Assembly: GCA_025738555.1 (NCBI GenBank)
Contig: JAOVFP010000022.1
Location: forward strand, 1,240,001 to 1,304,000
DNA: 64,000 nucleotides
Source: Cyathus striatus
Taxonomy: Eukaryota; Basidiomycota; Agaricomycetes; Agaricales; Nidulariaceae
Direction: 5' to 3'
Part shown: one piece after another, positions 1-11,900 of the stretch
Numbering within the stretch: position 1 is the first letter of the stretch
How the letters are laid out: each line of letters starts with the position of its first letter
Made by a program: the position numbers and the translations under genes
The notes under the pieces: generated by a model
What the model was told of the DNA's origin: nothing
The model's database searches: none
Seen by the model: the letters and a program-made list of their open reading frames with translations, nothing else

Positions 1-2441
1 GCTGATAGAAAGATGTTCCTTCTGTATGGAATGGGTGGCATTGGAAAAACTCAGATCTGTTTGAAATTTAATGATGAGAAGGCTGGCCAGTGAGTCTCTT
101 TATTACTATCTTCATATGATCAATAATGTACAATAGATATGCCTTCACATTCTGGATTGATGCAACTTCTGAGGATACAACTATTCAAGGTCTCAAAGAA
201 ATATATAAGAAAATTTCCTCTCCAGGAACCTCTACATCTTTGTTCTCTGCACCTGAAGTGCTTAATCGGATTTCTAGCCTTGAAGATGAATGGCTTATCA
301 TCTTTGACAATGCTAATAGCAGTCCTGAACTGGTGGAGAAGTTTCTTCCCTCTGGAAATAAAGGGAATATTTTGATTACAAGCAGAAATCCTGCTCTAAG
401 AAGAGTTACAACTCATAAGAATTCAATGGAAGTATCTGAAATGAGTGAAGAGACTGCAGTTGATCTGCTCTTTAACACAAGTGGAATTGATAAAAATTCT
501 GAAGAGCATTTGGAGGAAGCAAAAATTATAGTTCAGAAATTGCATTATCTACCATTAGCCATTGATATGGTAGGAGCATACATTACTCAAGTTCAATGTG
601 AATTTGGTGATTTTATAAAAATGTATAACAAATACAGACCCAAGATCCTGAATCATGAAAAGTTTAAGGGTGTATCAAGCTACAATAGAACAGTGTATAA
701 GACCTGGGAAATATCATTTAAAAAGATATTGGAAATGTCAATTAGCAATGAAGATGAGGACTGTAAGGCTGCAGCAAAATATGCTATAACTCTTATAAAC
801 ATCTGTGCATTTTTTCACTATGATAATATTTCTAAATCAATATTTGAAAGAGCTGCAAAGTACTTTCCAGAAAATAAAGAACTGTACAACCATGAAGGAA
901 TACCATCATATCTGCCTTCAATGGATGTTTCAATCCTTAATATAGATGAATTGGGAAACTGGAATGAATGGATCTTTACAGAAAGCATTAAATTGCTTAT
1001 ATCATTCTCATTGATAAAAAAGACTACATCTGGATTACTGTATAACTTGCACCCACTAATACAGACATATTGTCAAGATTGATTATCAGTGACTGAAAAG
1101 CAACTATGGATTCTAAATGCTAGAGCAATAATAGTAAGCTCTGTTTCAAGCAAAAATGCAACAGTTAATAATATATATAAAAATAATATCCTGTTACACA
1201 CTATGCAAAATCTAATTCATGATAGTGATATAATTAAATCAATGTACTACAATGATATTTTCAACATCCTAGCAAATATATTTAAAAAAAATTATAAATA
1301 CAAGATGGAAGAGCAGTACAGATTAAGAATTATTCAGAAGTATATGGAGAAACATGTGGGGTTACAACCAACCTTCAATGACAGTTTACTTTTGATGGAA
1401 AATAAGTACTTAAATACAGAACAACAAGTCTATGAGGATATTCTTCCTGATACACTCAGGAGCATGAACAATCTTGCAATTTCATATGCAAATCTTGGTA
1501 AATATAGAGATGCAGAACAGCTGAGAACTGAAGTGTTGAATCTGCAAAAGAGAATTCTTGGAGATGAGCATTCCAATACACTTCTAAGCATGAACAATCT
1601 TGCAATTTCATATGAAAATCTTTGTAAACATAGAGATGCAGAACAGCTGAGAATTGAAGTTTTGGATCTGTGAAAGAGAATTCTTGGAGGTGAGCATCCT
1701 GATACACTCATGAGCATGAACAATCTTGCAATTTCATATGCAAATCTTGGTAAATATAGAGATGCAGAACAGCTGAGAACTGAAGTGTTGAATCTGCAAA
1801 AGAGAATTCTTGGAGATGAGCATTCCAATACACTTCTAAGCATGAACAATCTTGCAATTTCATATGAAAATCTTTGTAAACATAGAGATGCAGAACAGCT
1901 GAGAATTGAAGTTTTGGATCTGTGAAAGAGAATTCTTGGAGGTGAGCATCCTGATACACTCATGAGCATGAACAATCTTGCAATTTCATATGCAAATCTT
2001 GGTAAACATAGAGATGCAGAACAGCTGAGAATTGAAGCTTTGAATCTGCAGAAGAGAATTCTTGGAAATGAGAATCTTAACACACTCACAAGCATGAAAA
2101 ATCTTGCAATTTCCTATGCAAATCTTGATAAAAATAGAGATGTAGATCAGCTGATAATTGAGGTTTTGGATCTGCAAAAGAGAATTGTTGGAGATGAGCA
2201 TCCTGATACACTACATAGTACTGAAAATAAAGCAAACAGAATTACAGCCAAGTATAAAGAACACATACCAGTTGTAGCAAAATCTGCTAATACAGCAATA
2301 AAATCATTGATACCAAGGAAGCATGCCCAAATTGTTGTGACTTCCAATGATCAGAGCACTTTCAGTATGGTAATATCTTCATTTCATTATCTGTATGTGA
2401 TAACAAAGTATCTAATAATTACACATAGGAAAATTCAGTGA
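1..2441 (+). pseudogene. NB-ARC / TPR STAND-type NTPase, 5' truncated, three in-frame stops
   Basis: The window opens inside a P-loop (GMGGIGKTQ, about 28-55). An intron runs from 90 (GTGAGT) to 136 (AATAG), and the frame continues with YAFTFWIDAT. A Walker-B-like strand (DEWLIIFDN), an RNBS-like ILITSR and LPLAIDMVGAYI follow, so this is an NB-ARC domain of about 320 residues. The same frame then runs into kinesin-light-chain-type TPRs of 42 residues (MNNLAISYANLGKYRDAEQL pattern) to 2441. Fungal proteins of this family are thought to act in self/non-self recognition or signalling. TGA codons interrupt the single frame at 1080, 1671 and 1923. Flanking residues match on both sides of each stop, so they look like nonsense mutations rather than gene ends. 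The effector domain upstream is outside the window. Either a pseudogene or a silenced, methylation-mutated locus. Confidence 0.85.
1456..1959 (+). repeat. Exact 252-bp tandem duplication inside the TPR region
   Basis: Positions 1456-1707 and 1708-1959 read as identical apart from the first bases. Each unit codes for two 42-residue TPRs and each carries the same TGA (1671 and 1923). Sharing the stop implies that duplication came after the nonsense mutation, or that the copies were homogenised. Two further diverged TPR units follow to about 2215. Confidence 0.93.
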
Positions 2442-2984
2442 AACAAATGCTAAAGAGTATGGTGACATTTTTCAAGTCCAAGTTGAAGGGTAAAGTAGTG
2501 CCCACAGAACCAATATTCAAAAGTATAGTACCAGTTATTCTTACTTTTTTAAACAATTATTTATTCATGATTTAGGTAGCAAGGGATATGTCAGCAGATC
2601 TGGGGGTGGGGGCTATATGTGGGACATCTCAAGAGCTCCCTGAGTACTAGTCATCACAATCCAACCCTGCCACTACATGAAACCTTTATATTCAAGGTAT
2701 CACCTCAGTAGCCAGTGGCAAGTTTTCTTTTACAGTAATTCTCAGACCCAATAAATGCAGAATCAGGAAGTGGGGGAAATAAATATTATATCCATGTAAT
2801 GTATTATGAGTCTTAAAGAAATGACATACTGGTCCAATCTCTAAAAAGGGCCACTAAAATTAACAACCACATACCCCATCTCATGAGTCACTTCCAAGAT
2901 CACAATCAAGAGTATACCCATACAGCCTTGCTTCTCACTGATATGTACATTAAATACAATCCTTTTAACCTCTTGTTACATATT
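2442..2984. other. No gene seen; AT-rich intergenic/TE debris
   Basis: No ORF with recognisable similarity. The sequence is AT-rich and CpG-poor like the neighbouring transposon relics. Confidence 0.5.
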
Positions 2985-3755
2985 GATTACTTCCTGTGGG
3001 AATGAATGTGAAGATGCCCAGAAGGTGTTAGAGAACTATAATGAAAATCCAAAGTGAGTATGGGTATGGGAATGTAGAGCAGGAGTATGGGAATGAACTG
3101 TGGCTTCAGTGTATGTGCTGCACCACCTGGATATCTTCTGGGGATGGTTCATATTTCACAACAAAGGCATTCCAGTAGAAGGGAGTGTCAAGAGTACAAG
3201 AGAGAGGCTTCACTGCTACACTAGGCAGTGGGAGAGAAACCCAAAGGAAAACCCAGAGTAGGTTTCAGACTCTAGAGTAGGAAGTAGTTGTACAGAGTTG
3301 ATACAGATACTAAAGACTACTAGTACATCTGGAAGACTATATATACTAACTAGAAACCTGTGGGTACAAAGGTGGAAGCAGGTGGCTAAGGACAAGTTGA
3401 AGGGATAGGTGAAAGGTAAAGTCTGGGCAAAGTGGAGTAGGGGTGCAAATGACATGTTGAGAATGAAGATAAAAGATGGTGGCATAAACTAAACTACATT
3501 GGCCATAATGAAACATATAGGCAAGAATGGAAGAGAGGAGTGAAGCTAAAATGACAAGATAAGGTGGTCATAAGAGAAACAACATATCTGGGATATCTGA
3601 AGGAAAACCCAATGGGTTCCAGGTGTAAACCTGAGTGGGAACATTGGGAAGTATAAACCCATAGCAGGTTCATTCCAGGAACAGACCAGGTATGTTGGAA
3701 GGTCATGTGGGTGCCTTCAGTAACATCAGCATGATGTATCTGGACATGAATATAA
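2985..3755 (-). mobile_element. LTR fragment of a gypsy element, reverse orientation
   Basis: The reverse complement matches the LTR at 31589-32341 in several blocks: the start segment (CAGATACATCATG, here about 3726-3745), the block around TATAGTCTTCCA (about 3335), the block CCCACTGCCTAGTGTAG (about 3216-3232) and the GGATATCCAGGTGG block (about 3125-3140). It is more diverged and CpG-depleted than the 31.6-kb copy, so older or more heavily mutated. Confidence 0.75.
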
Positions 3756-5997
3756 AACCTCTCAAACAGCATGACTGTAAGAACCAGACTCAACTTAAGG
3801 CTAAGTGCTAAGTCTTGTACTATTGCTAAAGAAGGTACAGCCATCAACCACCTAATGATGCACCACCTCATCATGTGACACATCTGGATTATTATGCTCT
3901 CCCACTTCCAAATCAACACCAATTTCCACAGAACTTTTTGTAAATCACAGCTGTGTATGTAGTTAAGATTTATAAATATTATAATCTTGCACATTACTGT
4001 AAACTTATATAAATAACATTCACTAAACTTGATAGGTTTGTCAAAGTGCCCTTCTGAGAACTGGACACATCACAAAGAAGGCCCAAAAATGTGTTCAACA
4101 TTCCTCCCAAATGGTGAAATACAAAGCTTTTATTATGATGAAGATCACCCCACAATGCCTGGTTGATTTAAAGGCATGGAACAAATAATCCATGAGCACA
4201 GCTTGTGGCCAGAGGGTGGTTTGCAAGCTCAGTGTGATGGATTCAGGTGTGGGATTGGCTGTTGTAGAAGGCTTCTTTTCACACAGCCTGACTTCGTGAA
4301 TCAGAAGTCTCATCTGGAAGAGCTCATAACCTTGCATGGTCATATTTGTGATTTTTATCCAAAATACCACTGAGCTGAATTTCATAGAGCAATACTGGGG
4401 TGCAGCAAAGCTTTGATACCATAACAGCCCTCCAACCTCAAATCAAGATGATATGATTAAGAATATATTACATTGTCTTGATAATGTTCCTTATGTCCAA
4501 ATCATTCAGTATGTTTATTTTATATATTCAAATATGCAATTTTCAAACTAACTACTTAATAACTACTGCTAGATATACAAATCATGCTGCTAGGTTCATC
4601 TCTGCTTACCGAGCTGGGCTGACAGGAGTTGAAGCAGCCTGGGCAAGTCACAGGTACTGTAGTCATCGAACACTACCACCTGAAATTGTAGCTACAGTGC
4701 AGAGGAGGTTGTGGCATCCAGTAACTAGGCTTCTGGTGATTTCTGGTGTCATAACTTTTTTTTTTTTCGAATCTCACATTTGGCCGCTCTTGGCACTTAC
4801 ATAATACACTTACATAAGGGTGCTGGAGCTTATCACACCCAACCTTACTTTCCTCTGCTCAAATTTTTCAAACTTTTACTATGTTATATATGTGGTATGC
4901 CTTCAATCAGTTGTACAATTTTTATATTTATTTCATGTATATCTGACAATGGAGATTGATTTTTTATTTTTGGTGTCACATGTCCTGGTTGATGACTGTA
5001 CATACATATATTTACTTATCTACTTGCTACTTAAAGTACTAGATCATTATATTGAGTATTGTCAATTGCTGAATATCAATAGATAGTCCAATCAGCAGTA
5101 GCATGCAACTTGTTTCAACACTTGCTCTTGGTTGACTTACTCTTTGAGGACTCAACTTAACATACATGCTACTACATATTCATCACCTCTTACTTATATT
5201 GTATTTGATTCAAGACTAAATACAACATGGGACTCTTCTATTTTCATAGGTGTACTTACTCTGTGTATTCATAGGAATACACCAATGTTGCAATTTGTTT
5301 GCAAATCACTGCAAATCCTAAGGTGGCCAGTGAATGCAAGGGATTGTCCAAATGGATAGAAGGGAAAGAGAGTGAAGTGAAGATGAAATGATGTACTACT
5401 GCAAATGTGTCTGGTTATAAGTGTACTGATTCTGCCCTAGTAAGCCACTCAGCAACATTTTGCCACCCTTAGCACTTCTGCATGCTAGATCTGTGAATCA
5501 TGCTTCTTCAAAGCTTTATATATCATATTGCATTATCATCTGTAGTGAAATAGATAATGGTGCACTCAAAAATGATAAGTGACTCACTATGAAATGTGTA
5601 CTACATTATTGAGGGGATAGCTCAGTAGAATAGAGAAAGAAATAAGAGTAATGTATGTACAGTAAGCAATATGTAATCAAGATGACATACAATCAAAGTC
5701 CAGAGGTAGGAGGTATGAGATAATGCTCCTGCTTTGATGATCTATCATTTAATACACCACTGTGAGGTTGATTTGGATCTGATCTGTCAAGTTCACATAA
5801 AGTGTCAGCTAAAGTGATTATAAAAATGAAGTGTTTTATAATCACCTTGTTCATTATGTGTTTTAAGGGCATATTCACCTATTAATACTAGATCTAATGG
5901 TGATCATAAGTGATCATTGAGTATTATTATTAGTACTTATAACTGTTCACACATCTGTCACATCTTTCCTATATATCACAAATATGTCATACTCTTC
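3756..5997. other. No intact gene; degraded element sequence
   Basis: Only short open frames are seen. One frame at about 4560-4740 has a peptide-like stretch (RFISAYRAGLTGVEAAWASH) resembling uncharacterised transposon-linked proteins of mushrooms, but it is too short to name. Confidence 0.4.
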
Positions 5998-6342
5998 TCA
6001 TGTGTCACATGTGTCACATATATCACACCTCATCAAGTTGTTGTTGGGCATTGGTAGCCCTGCTCCTTCTGATGCATTGTGGGTATTCCCAGATAGTGAT
6101 GAGGACAACCTTTCAATGATATGATATCTCATCTCTTGGGCTATGTTTGATGGGGGTATACCCCCTAGGAATGGCTCGACCATCAATAGATGGCACATCA
6201 TCTGGTCCCTGTCCTCTGGCCAAGTGTTTTCTGCCACTAGCCTCAGGACCCATAAGAGTTTGTATGCCTGTAGTCTATCCTCATCTTTGTATGTGGGGTT
6301 CTGGGCCAGGTCATGAAGGTGGTTTGCCTGTAGGGGGTTCAT
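5998..6342 (-). CDS. Uncharacterised ORF within element debris
   Basis: A 114-codon frame on the minus strand beginning MNPLQANHLHDLAQNP, hydrophilic, with no motif I recognise. It lies next to a fragment (6470-6665) that matches the 3' region of the 18-32 kb retroelement in the same orientation, so it is probably a remnant of an element-borne frame. The C-terminus runs into a CDICDTCDT-like low-complexity end formed by a tca/cac repeat, so the stop may not be original. Confidence 0.3.
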   Translation of the reverse strand: MNPLQANHLHDLAQNPTYKDEDRLQAYKLLWVLRLVAENTWPEDRDQMMCHLLMVEPFLGGIPPSNIAQEMRYHIIERLSSSLSGNTHNASEGAGLPMPNNNLMRCDICDTCDT

Positions 6343-6469
6343 GGGGAACCCTCAGAGAGCTATACTGTATACAGGGCTATTTGGCACATACAGATGATTG
6401 CCTCATACCTTGACCCTTGAAGCTTCAGATCCAAGCATACTGATATACACTGTATTTTTTTGTTGATAT

Positions 6470-6665
6470 GTCACATCCTATTCTATTCCACTAGGGATTG
6501 AACCACAGAGTAGATAGTCTAAGTGACAGAGTAACCAGTACATGTTAGTAGGGTGCATGGAGGTAGTGAACAAGTATGGGAGTAGTGGAATGTTGGCTTC
6601 AACTTGTGTATTGCACTCCTTGGACTTCCAGTTCCATATTTAGAACAAAGTGGAGTAAGTGATAA
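6470..6665 (-). mobile_element. Retroelement 3'-region fragment, inverted copy of about 31245-31445
   Basis: The reverse complement aligns closely to 31245-31445, for example ACTCCACTTTGTTCTAAATA versus ACTCCGCTTTGTTCTAAATA. Every visible CpG of the 31-kb copy that I checked is TpG or CpA here. Similarity stops at the segment GTGGAATAGAATAGG, and the following 2.7 kb differs from the 31-kb element. Confidence 0.8.
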
Positions 6666-7912
6666 AATAGTGGAGTTGGCTCAAGGCCTACAGTCTGGAG
6701 GAAATGTACATAATCCAGAGTAAACCTGGAGTTGAATTCAACAGTTCAGTACAATTATCATGGATATGACATGAGACAGGTATATGGCTGGCCCACACAT
6801 CCCTGCCAGCATATTGTTGCATTCTAGTCTTCTGTGGCAGTTTGAGACTACCCTGAATGTATCTGAGATCTGACCAGCTATGCTGTCCTGGTCTTCCTGT
6901 CTCCTGACTATTTGCCAGTCAAATTGTTCCTGGGCCATCCTTACATCCTGCTGTTCCTGGTCCTACTGTCATTCTATTAAAAGGGAAAAGATAGTTACTA
7001 GGGAGTAATAGCTATGAAACTATGTAAGGGTCATTACTTACTCTTGCTAACAGTCAAACAAAGGTGAGTCTGGGGGAATATCTTCAGAATACACAAGGTA
7101 ATTCTGAGCAAAAGGGGGATGAACACACTAGTATATTGGCTTGTAAACTATGACACTTGTAACTACTATTAATATCACTAAAACTCCTTTGAGGTCCTGG
7201 GAAGGCTTAGATCACACAGGTTTTTACACTTGAAAGTAAATGGATTGTCACAGATATGCTAAGTAACACTAATAGTGGAAGAATCAATACAGGATTGCTT
7301 GGCTCTACATGAGCAGGTTTGCAAGCCTTATATACTACTGAAAAAGTGGAGTTCTTAGGTGCTGTACAGCTGTAATCTATGTCTGGATTGAGTAATTAAC
7401 TATGATGCTGGGAGGAGGGATGTGCACCTTTGGAAATGAAGGTCTGGATAGGAGAGCATTGGTCATATCTCCTCAAAGGGTGTGGGCATGTGGGATAATA
7501 GAGATGTGCTTATTGGCTGATGTGCATTCCTAAACACCCATTGTGTTGTGAGCCTAAAGATAGAACCATCAGCACATGTGGCTTTGGATCTATGGTCCAT
7601 TCACTTTGATCAGTAGATTGGGTCAAGATTTAATTTGCAAGATGCTGAGGACCAATTTGGCTTAAGTCCAGAGTGATGGCAATGGCTGTTGGTGCTTGAT
7701 GGGTGCTTTGACACTGCCAGGATCATCTCATGACCTGGATGTGTTGCATTACTATGCACTCCTGATGACTTATATTATGTAGATATTGCAAAAATTATGC
7801 TTATACATGTCCATCAGGCATATCACTGTCATTCATGGTTTTCTTTCAGGGTCCCATGGGCAGTCAGGTTTGTCATTGTCTAGCATAATTGGACCAACTG
7901 GTATGTCACATA
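6666..7912. other. No gene seen
   Basis: AT-rich, CpG-poor, without a convincing coding frame or repeat. Confidence 0.5.
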
Positions 7913-8999
7913 GCAGGTTTTCAGCTGTCATGTACTGATCGGTGTTGCACTGTAATGAGACCTGTAGTGGATGCTGTCATGTAGATCTTCGAGATCATCA
8001 GTCACATGAAAGTGACATTCAGTTGAACCAGTTTACAGCCATGTGACAAGAAAATTAATGTGATATATTTGAGAAATGATGATTACAGGTGCAAATGAGT
8101 GACTGGAAAAGATGAGCTCACATGTTTGATTTATACACAGTGCATGTTTTAGTAGCCATTGTTATATTTTATTACTATACTTCATTATGAAAGATAGGAT
8201 ACTGCATTCATGATCAGATGTCCAAAATTTAATGTTGTATCTATGATAAATCTATGAACTATTGAAAACCATGGATTAGAATCAAAGTGAAGTGCTCAAA
8301 GAGTTCAGACATTATGAACACTTCCCATTGGCAAAGAAAAGGACATACAAGAATCATACCAATGTGCTGCAAATCATGTTTATTATGTGCAGTGGAAGGT
8401 TCAATGAAGGAGAGAGAAACAAAGGTTTACCAGTGAGTGAACAGTATACAGTAAATTGATATTATCATCTAGTTTAAACATGATTACATGGAATAATGGT
8501 AGAATGTCACTGAAATTTAGGTTTTTACGTCATGCAGTCGAAAGTTCAATTCCACATTGAAGCATTTTTAAACCAAGCAGAATACCTACCTTTGCATGTT
8601 TTTTTTGGTGGACAACAATATTGTACCTGCAGTATAACCTAAGCTACACTATTTTATATTCAAACTACATACCTATTGTAAGACCACCATTATAAATTAT
8701 AATTAAAAATCTATACTGAAGAGATTAATACATGATAAAAGACAAACTCATGATGACATTCATGTGAGGCATGAATGTAGCATGAAGGCTCAGCTATTCT
8801 GGTTTGGGTTAAATTTAGAAATTGTTCCGGGCTATCCAATAGTATTTCATTGTGATCACCTACTATCACATGTTTGTAAACCAGCTCAATTTACTATCAT
8901 GCCTGTGACTGATGATCTTGAAAGATCTTACATGACAGCATCCACTACAGGTCTCATTACAGCGCAATACCAATCAGTACATGACAGCTGAAAACCCGC
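7913..8999. mobile_element. Non-autonomous DNA element with ~145-bp terminal inverted repeats
   Basis: The left arm (about 7913-8055) is nearly the reverse complement of the right arm (about 8855-8999). Shared blocks include GGTTTTCAGCTGTCATGTAC, ACTGTAATGAGACCTGTAGT and GATCATCAGTCACA. The left arm has lost CpG sites still present on the right (GTTGCACTG versus ATTGCGCTG). The ~800-bp interior has no transposase frame. The flanks (TGTCACATA left, TGTGTCATG right) do not form a clean target-site duplication, so superfamily is not assigned. Confidence 0.75.
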
Positions 9000-11269
9000 T
9001 GTGTCATGGTCTATGGCCAGGTCATGCCTGGTGGTGCACTCTGCACATATAGTCCCAGGTAGTGTCAATTGGATGGCAGACACCATTTGTCCTTCCAGCT
9101 GTATAGGTTCATGGTTCCATCCTGACTTAGATGGTGTGTCACTTTGTGCTGCTTGTATTGGCAATGCCTTGGTGAGGCATGAGCTCCTTGTCTGGAAGGT
9201 GTCTTCCCATCTACTTCTTCATACCTGATGTCAATGTGGTTCCTCAAATCTTCATAGGCTGGGCTGGGGAGCTGGTTCCCCCTGTTCTATCTGTGCTCTT
9301 TTGGTTGTTCTGCTTGCTTTGTTCAGAGGTTCTCAAGGGGGGGGTGTTCTCCCTTGTTGTTTGTCATTTTGTCTTCATCCTCTGGACTTCTACTTCAAGA
9401 CAGCAATTTCTTGTTTTGAGAGCTTCATTCCTGGCTTGGAGATTACTCCTTTCTCATTCAAGGTCATCTATTCTTACAAATAGTGTTTTGAATGAGAATA
9501 AGATATCTGGTGATATCTCTTCCTCATGTTCTAGGGATGCCCTGTCAAGACTGATATTTCTACATAAGGTCAGAAGAGCAAAGGTGGAAGTGCAGGACAG
9601 GAAGGACTGTTGGCTTCAGCTTATGTGCTGTGCCCCTTGTCATCCTCAAGGTCCAGGTATTTGGTAGTGTGGAAGTGGGAGACAGAAGTGCAGAAGTGAA
9701 GGACAGAAGTGCAGAGTGTGGAGTCATTACAGTGAAGGTAACAATTTAAGCTGGAGGTGAGTGGAACTCAAAGACAAGTATAAGAGACCTTAACTTAGTT
9801 GATATTTGAACTGAGTAGTCTTAGTACAAAGAGGTGCTACTTAAATACTATAAGACTTCACTGATGACTGGTGAATGAATGAGATAGTGGTACACTAGTT
9901 GATAACAATAATAAGATGGTGGTGGAAGGTGGAGCAATATCTGAATACTCTATGTACCAAGGACAGACTAGAGATTGGGATGAATGCTGAGAGCAAGTAA
10001 CCCAGGGTACAATGGAAAAGGCATAGCAGGTAACAGATAACAAACTGGATGATAAAGGTAGTATATAAGCTCAGCGACCTTCAGTCAGAAGAGTGGAAGG
10101 GAAAAGTGGAAGAATGAGATCTATACAAGTCAAGAAGTGCAGTAAGTGCAGTAAGCACAGAGATGAAGTGCAGGGAAAAGGTCAGAAAGGTACAACTATG
10201 ACATGCCCCTTCATTCTGTAGTCTGTCCAGCATTAGCCAGATTTCCCTTTTGTCCCTTTCCAGCTCTTCTCTTTCTTGTGCAATGATTTCCCTTTCTGTC
10301 ACTTTCATTTTTCCTTTGTCCTTTCATTCTGTCTTGGTTTTTCCACTGGGTTGTAGGGGTGTGTTGTCAGTGTTATCCACTTCCATTTCTTTAATTTGGC
10401 TTGTAGAGGCCACTTGTATGTTCTAGGGTTGTCCCCAGTATGGTGGCCATGGTCCATACAGTAGCATTGTTGGAGGGTGAAATGGATGTCCCATTTGTGG
10501 TGGGAATGTCCCCATTGGTATGTTCATTGAAAGGTATCCTCCATAATCATTAATATCATGCCAAATAGTGCTTGATTGGAGAATTGTCCCCATGCTGTCC
10601 CATATGGGTTTTATTTCATCATTGGGGTGTGTTCCATTGCAGATGTGCTTTCCTGTTCTCCTCCCCCCCTTCCAGAGCTCATTGTCAAGTTCATTCTTAA
10701 CTCTGTTTCTTGGTTGTGGGATGTCCCACTAAAGTCAGTTCAGGAGCTGGTGCTCTCTCTGAATGAGTTTCTGCAGGGGCAATTCAATTTGTCAGTCATA
10801 TTGGTTGGTTTTTCATGTTGCAGGGTGTCTTTCATTGTGTGTGGTCAGAGGTCAGGAGTCATAATGCTGTGGACATGTTTTTGTAGTTGTTGAAACTCCA
10901 ATGCAGTCATGTGCCATATCTGTGTGTCAGTGCTGTCAGCTGGTCAACTGTGTTTGGTTAACTTAGATAGGGCTTGTGGTTGTTGTACACCCTGGAGTTC
11001 CAGGTATCTGTCCAAGGCTTTGAGGTCCTTACATTCCTGCATGGGTCATGGGTATAATAAGTACTAGCAGGTATGGGTACAGGTCATCATTAAGGAACCC
11101 ATTACCTGTAGGTACCCATGTATACAATACATTAGTTCAAAAACCATAGCAACATTATTAATAAAGTTGTATATACATTAACAAGACCTTATGTTACTGA
11201 TGTGTAAATTTTGTTCAGTCCATGGGGTTGAACTGAGGTTGAACCATGAAATTAAGATGACATAGCAAA
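9000..11269. other. Degraded retroelement fragments; one coiled-coil-like remnant
   Basis: About 9608-9690 resembles the fragment at 6590-6660 (TGTTGGCTTCA followed by a CCAGGTATTTGG-like block), so it is the same element family. On the minus strand, 10308 to about 10200 encodes a charged helix-like stretch (EREIIAQEREELERDKREIW), and weaker frames continue to about 10,900 with many stops. I do not recognise the protein. Confidence 0.4.
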
Positions 11270-11900
11270 TTTAAACCTCTTGTAACTCATTCAAATTACT
11301 TCAAATTTGTACCAGGTTTTGTATGGTAGGGGTCCTCTGCAATACATTTCATACAAGTCTACAAACATTAAAATCAACAGCATGGATTGGTCTGAATGTA
11401 TTATTTAACCTTTCTCTTTATTTGAATACATTTATAATTTATATTTATGCTGTTGTAACTCTTTTAAATCCATCTGAATTCATATCAGTCCTCATACTGC
11501 ATGGGCCCTCCACAATGTGGTTACAATAAGCCTACAAACATTTAAATTGATTCCATGGATCAGTCTGAATGCAATATTTAACCTTCCCCTCTTTTATGTA
11601 TAATTTCAATTCTCCAAATTCATATCAGTTTTTGTGAGGTAATAGTACTCCACAATATGATTAAAAACAGCCCAGAAATGTTCAAATTGACTGCATGAAT
11701 CTTTCTGAATATATTATTTAACTTTTCTCATTTATTTTATTGAACATATGACTTCTACTTAAGCTATTGTAACTCTTTCAAATCATTCTGGATTTGTATT
11801 GAGTTTCATAAGGAAGGGGCCCTCAATGATATGTTTAAAACAAGCCTATGAATGCTTAAATTGACCACTTGTATCAGTCTGAATATATTATTGAATAAAG
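11270..11900. repeat. Decayed tandem repeat, four units of ~140-175 bp
   Basis: The segment TCTGAATgtattATTTAAC recurs near 11390, 11564, 11705 and 11878. Each is preceded by a TTGTAACTC..TTCAAAT segment and a CAAGCCTACAAACATT-like segment. Units differ at many positions, so the array is old. No function is evident. Confidence 0.75.

Noticed and set aside
1430..2095. 221-codon minus-strand ORF and its 83-codon relatives
   Set aside because: Antisense shadow of the TPR repeats, repeating with the same period.
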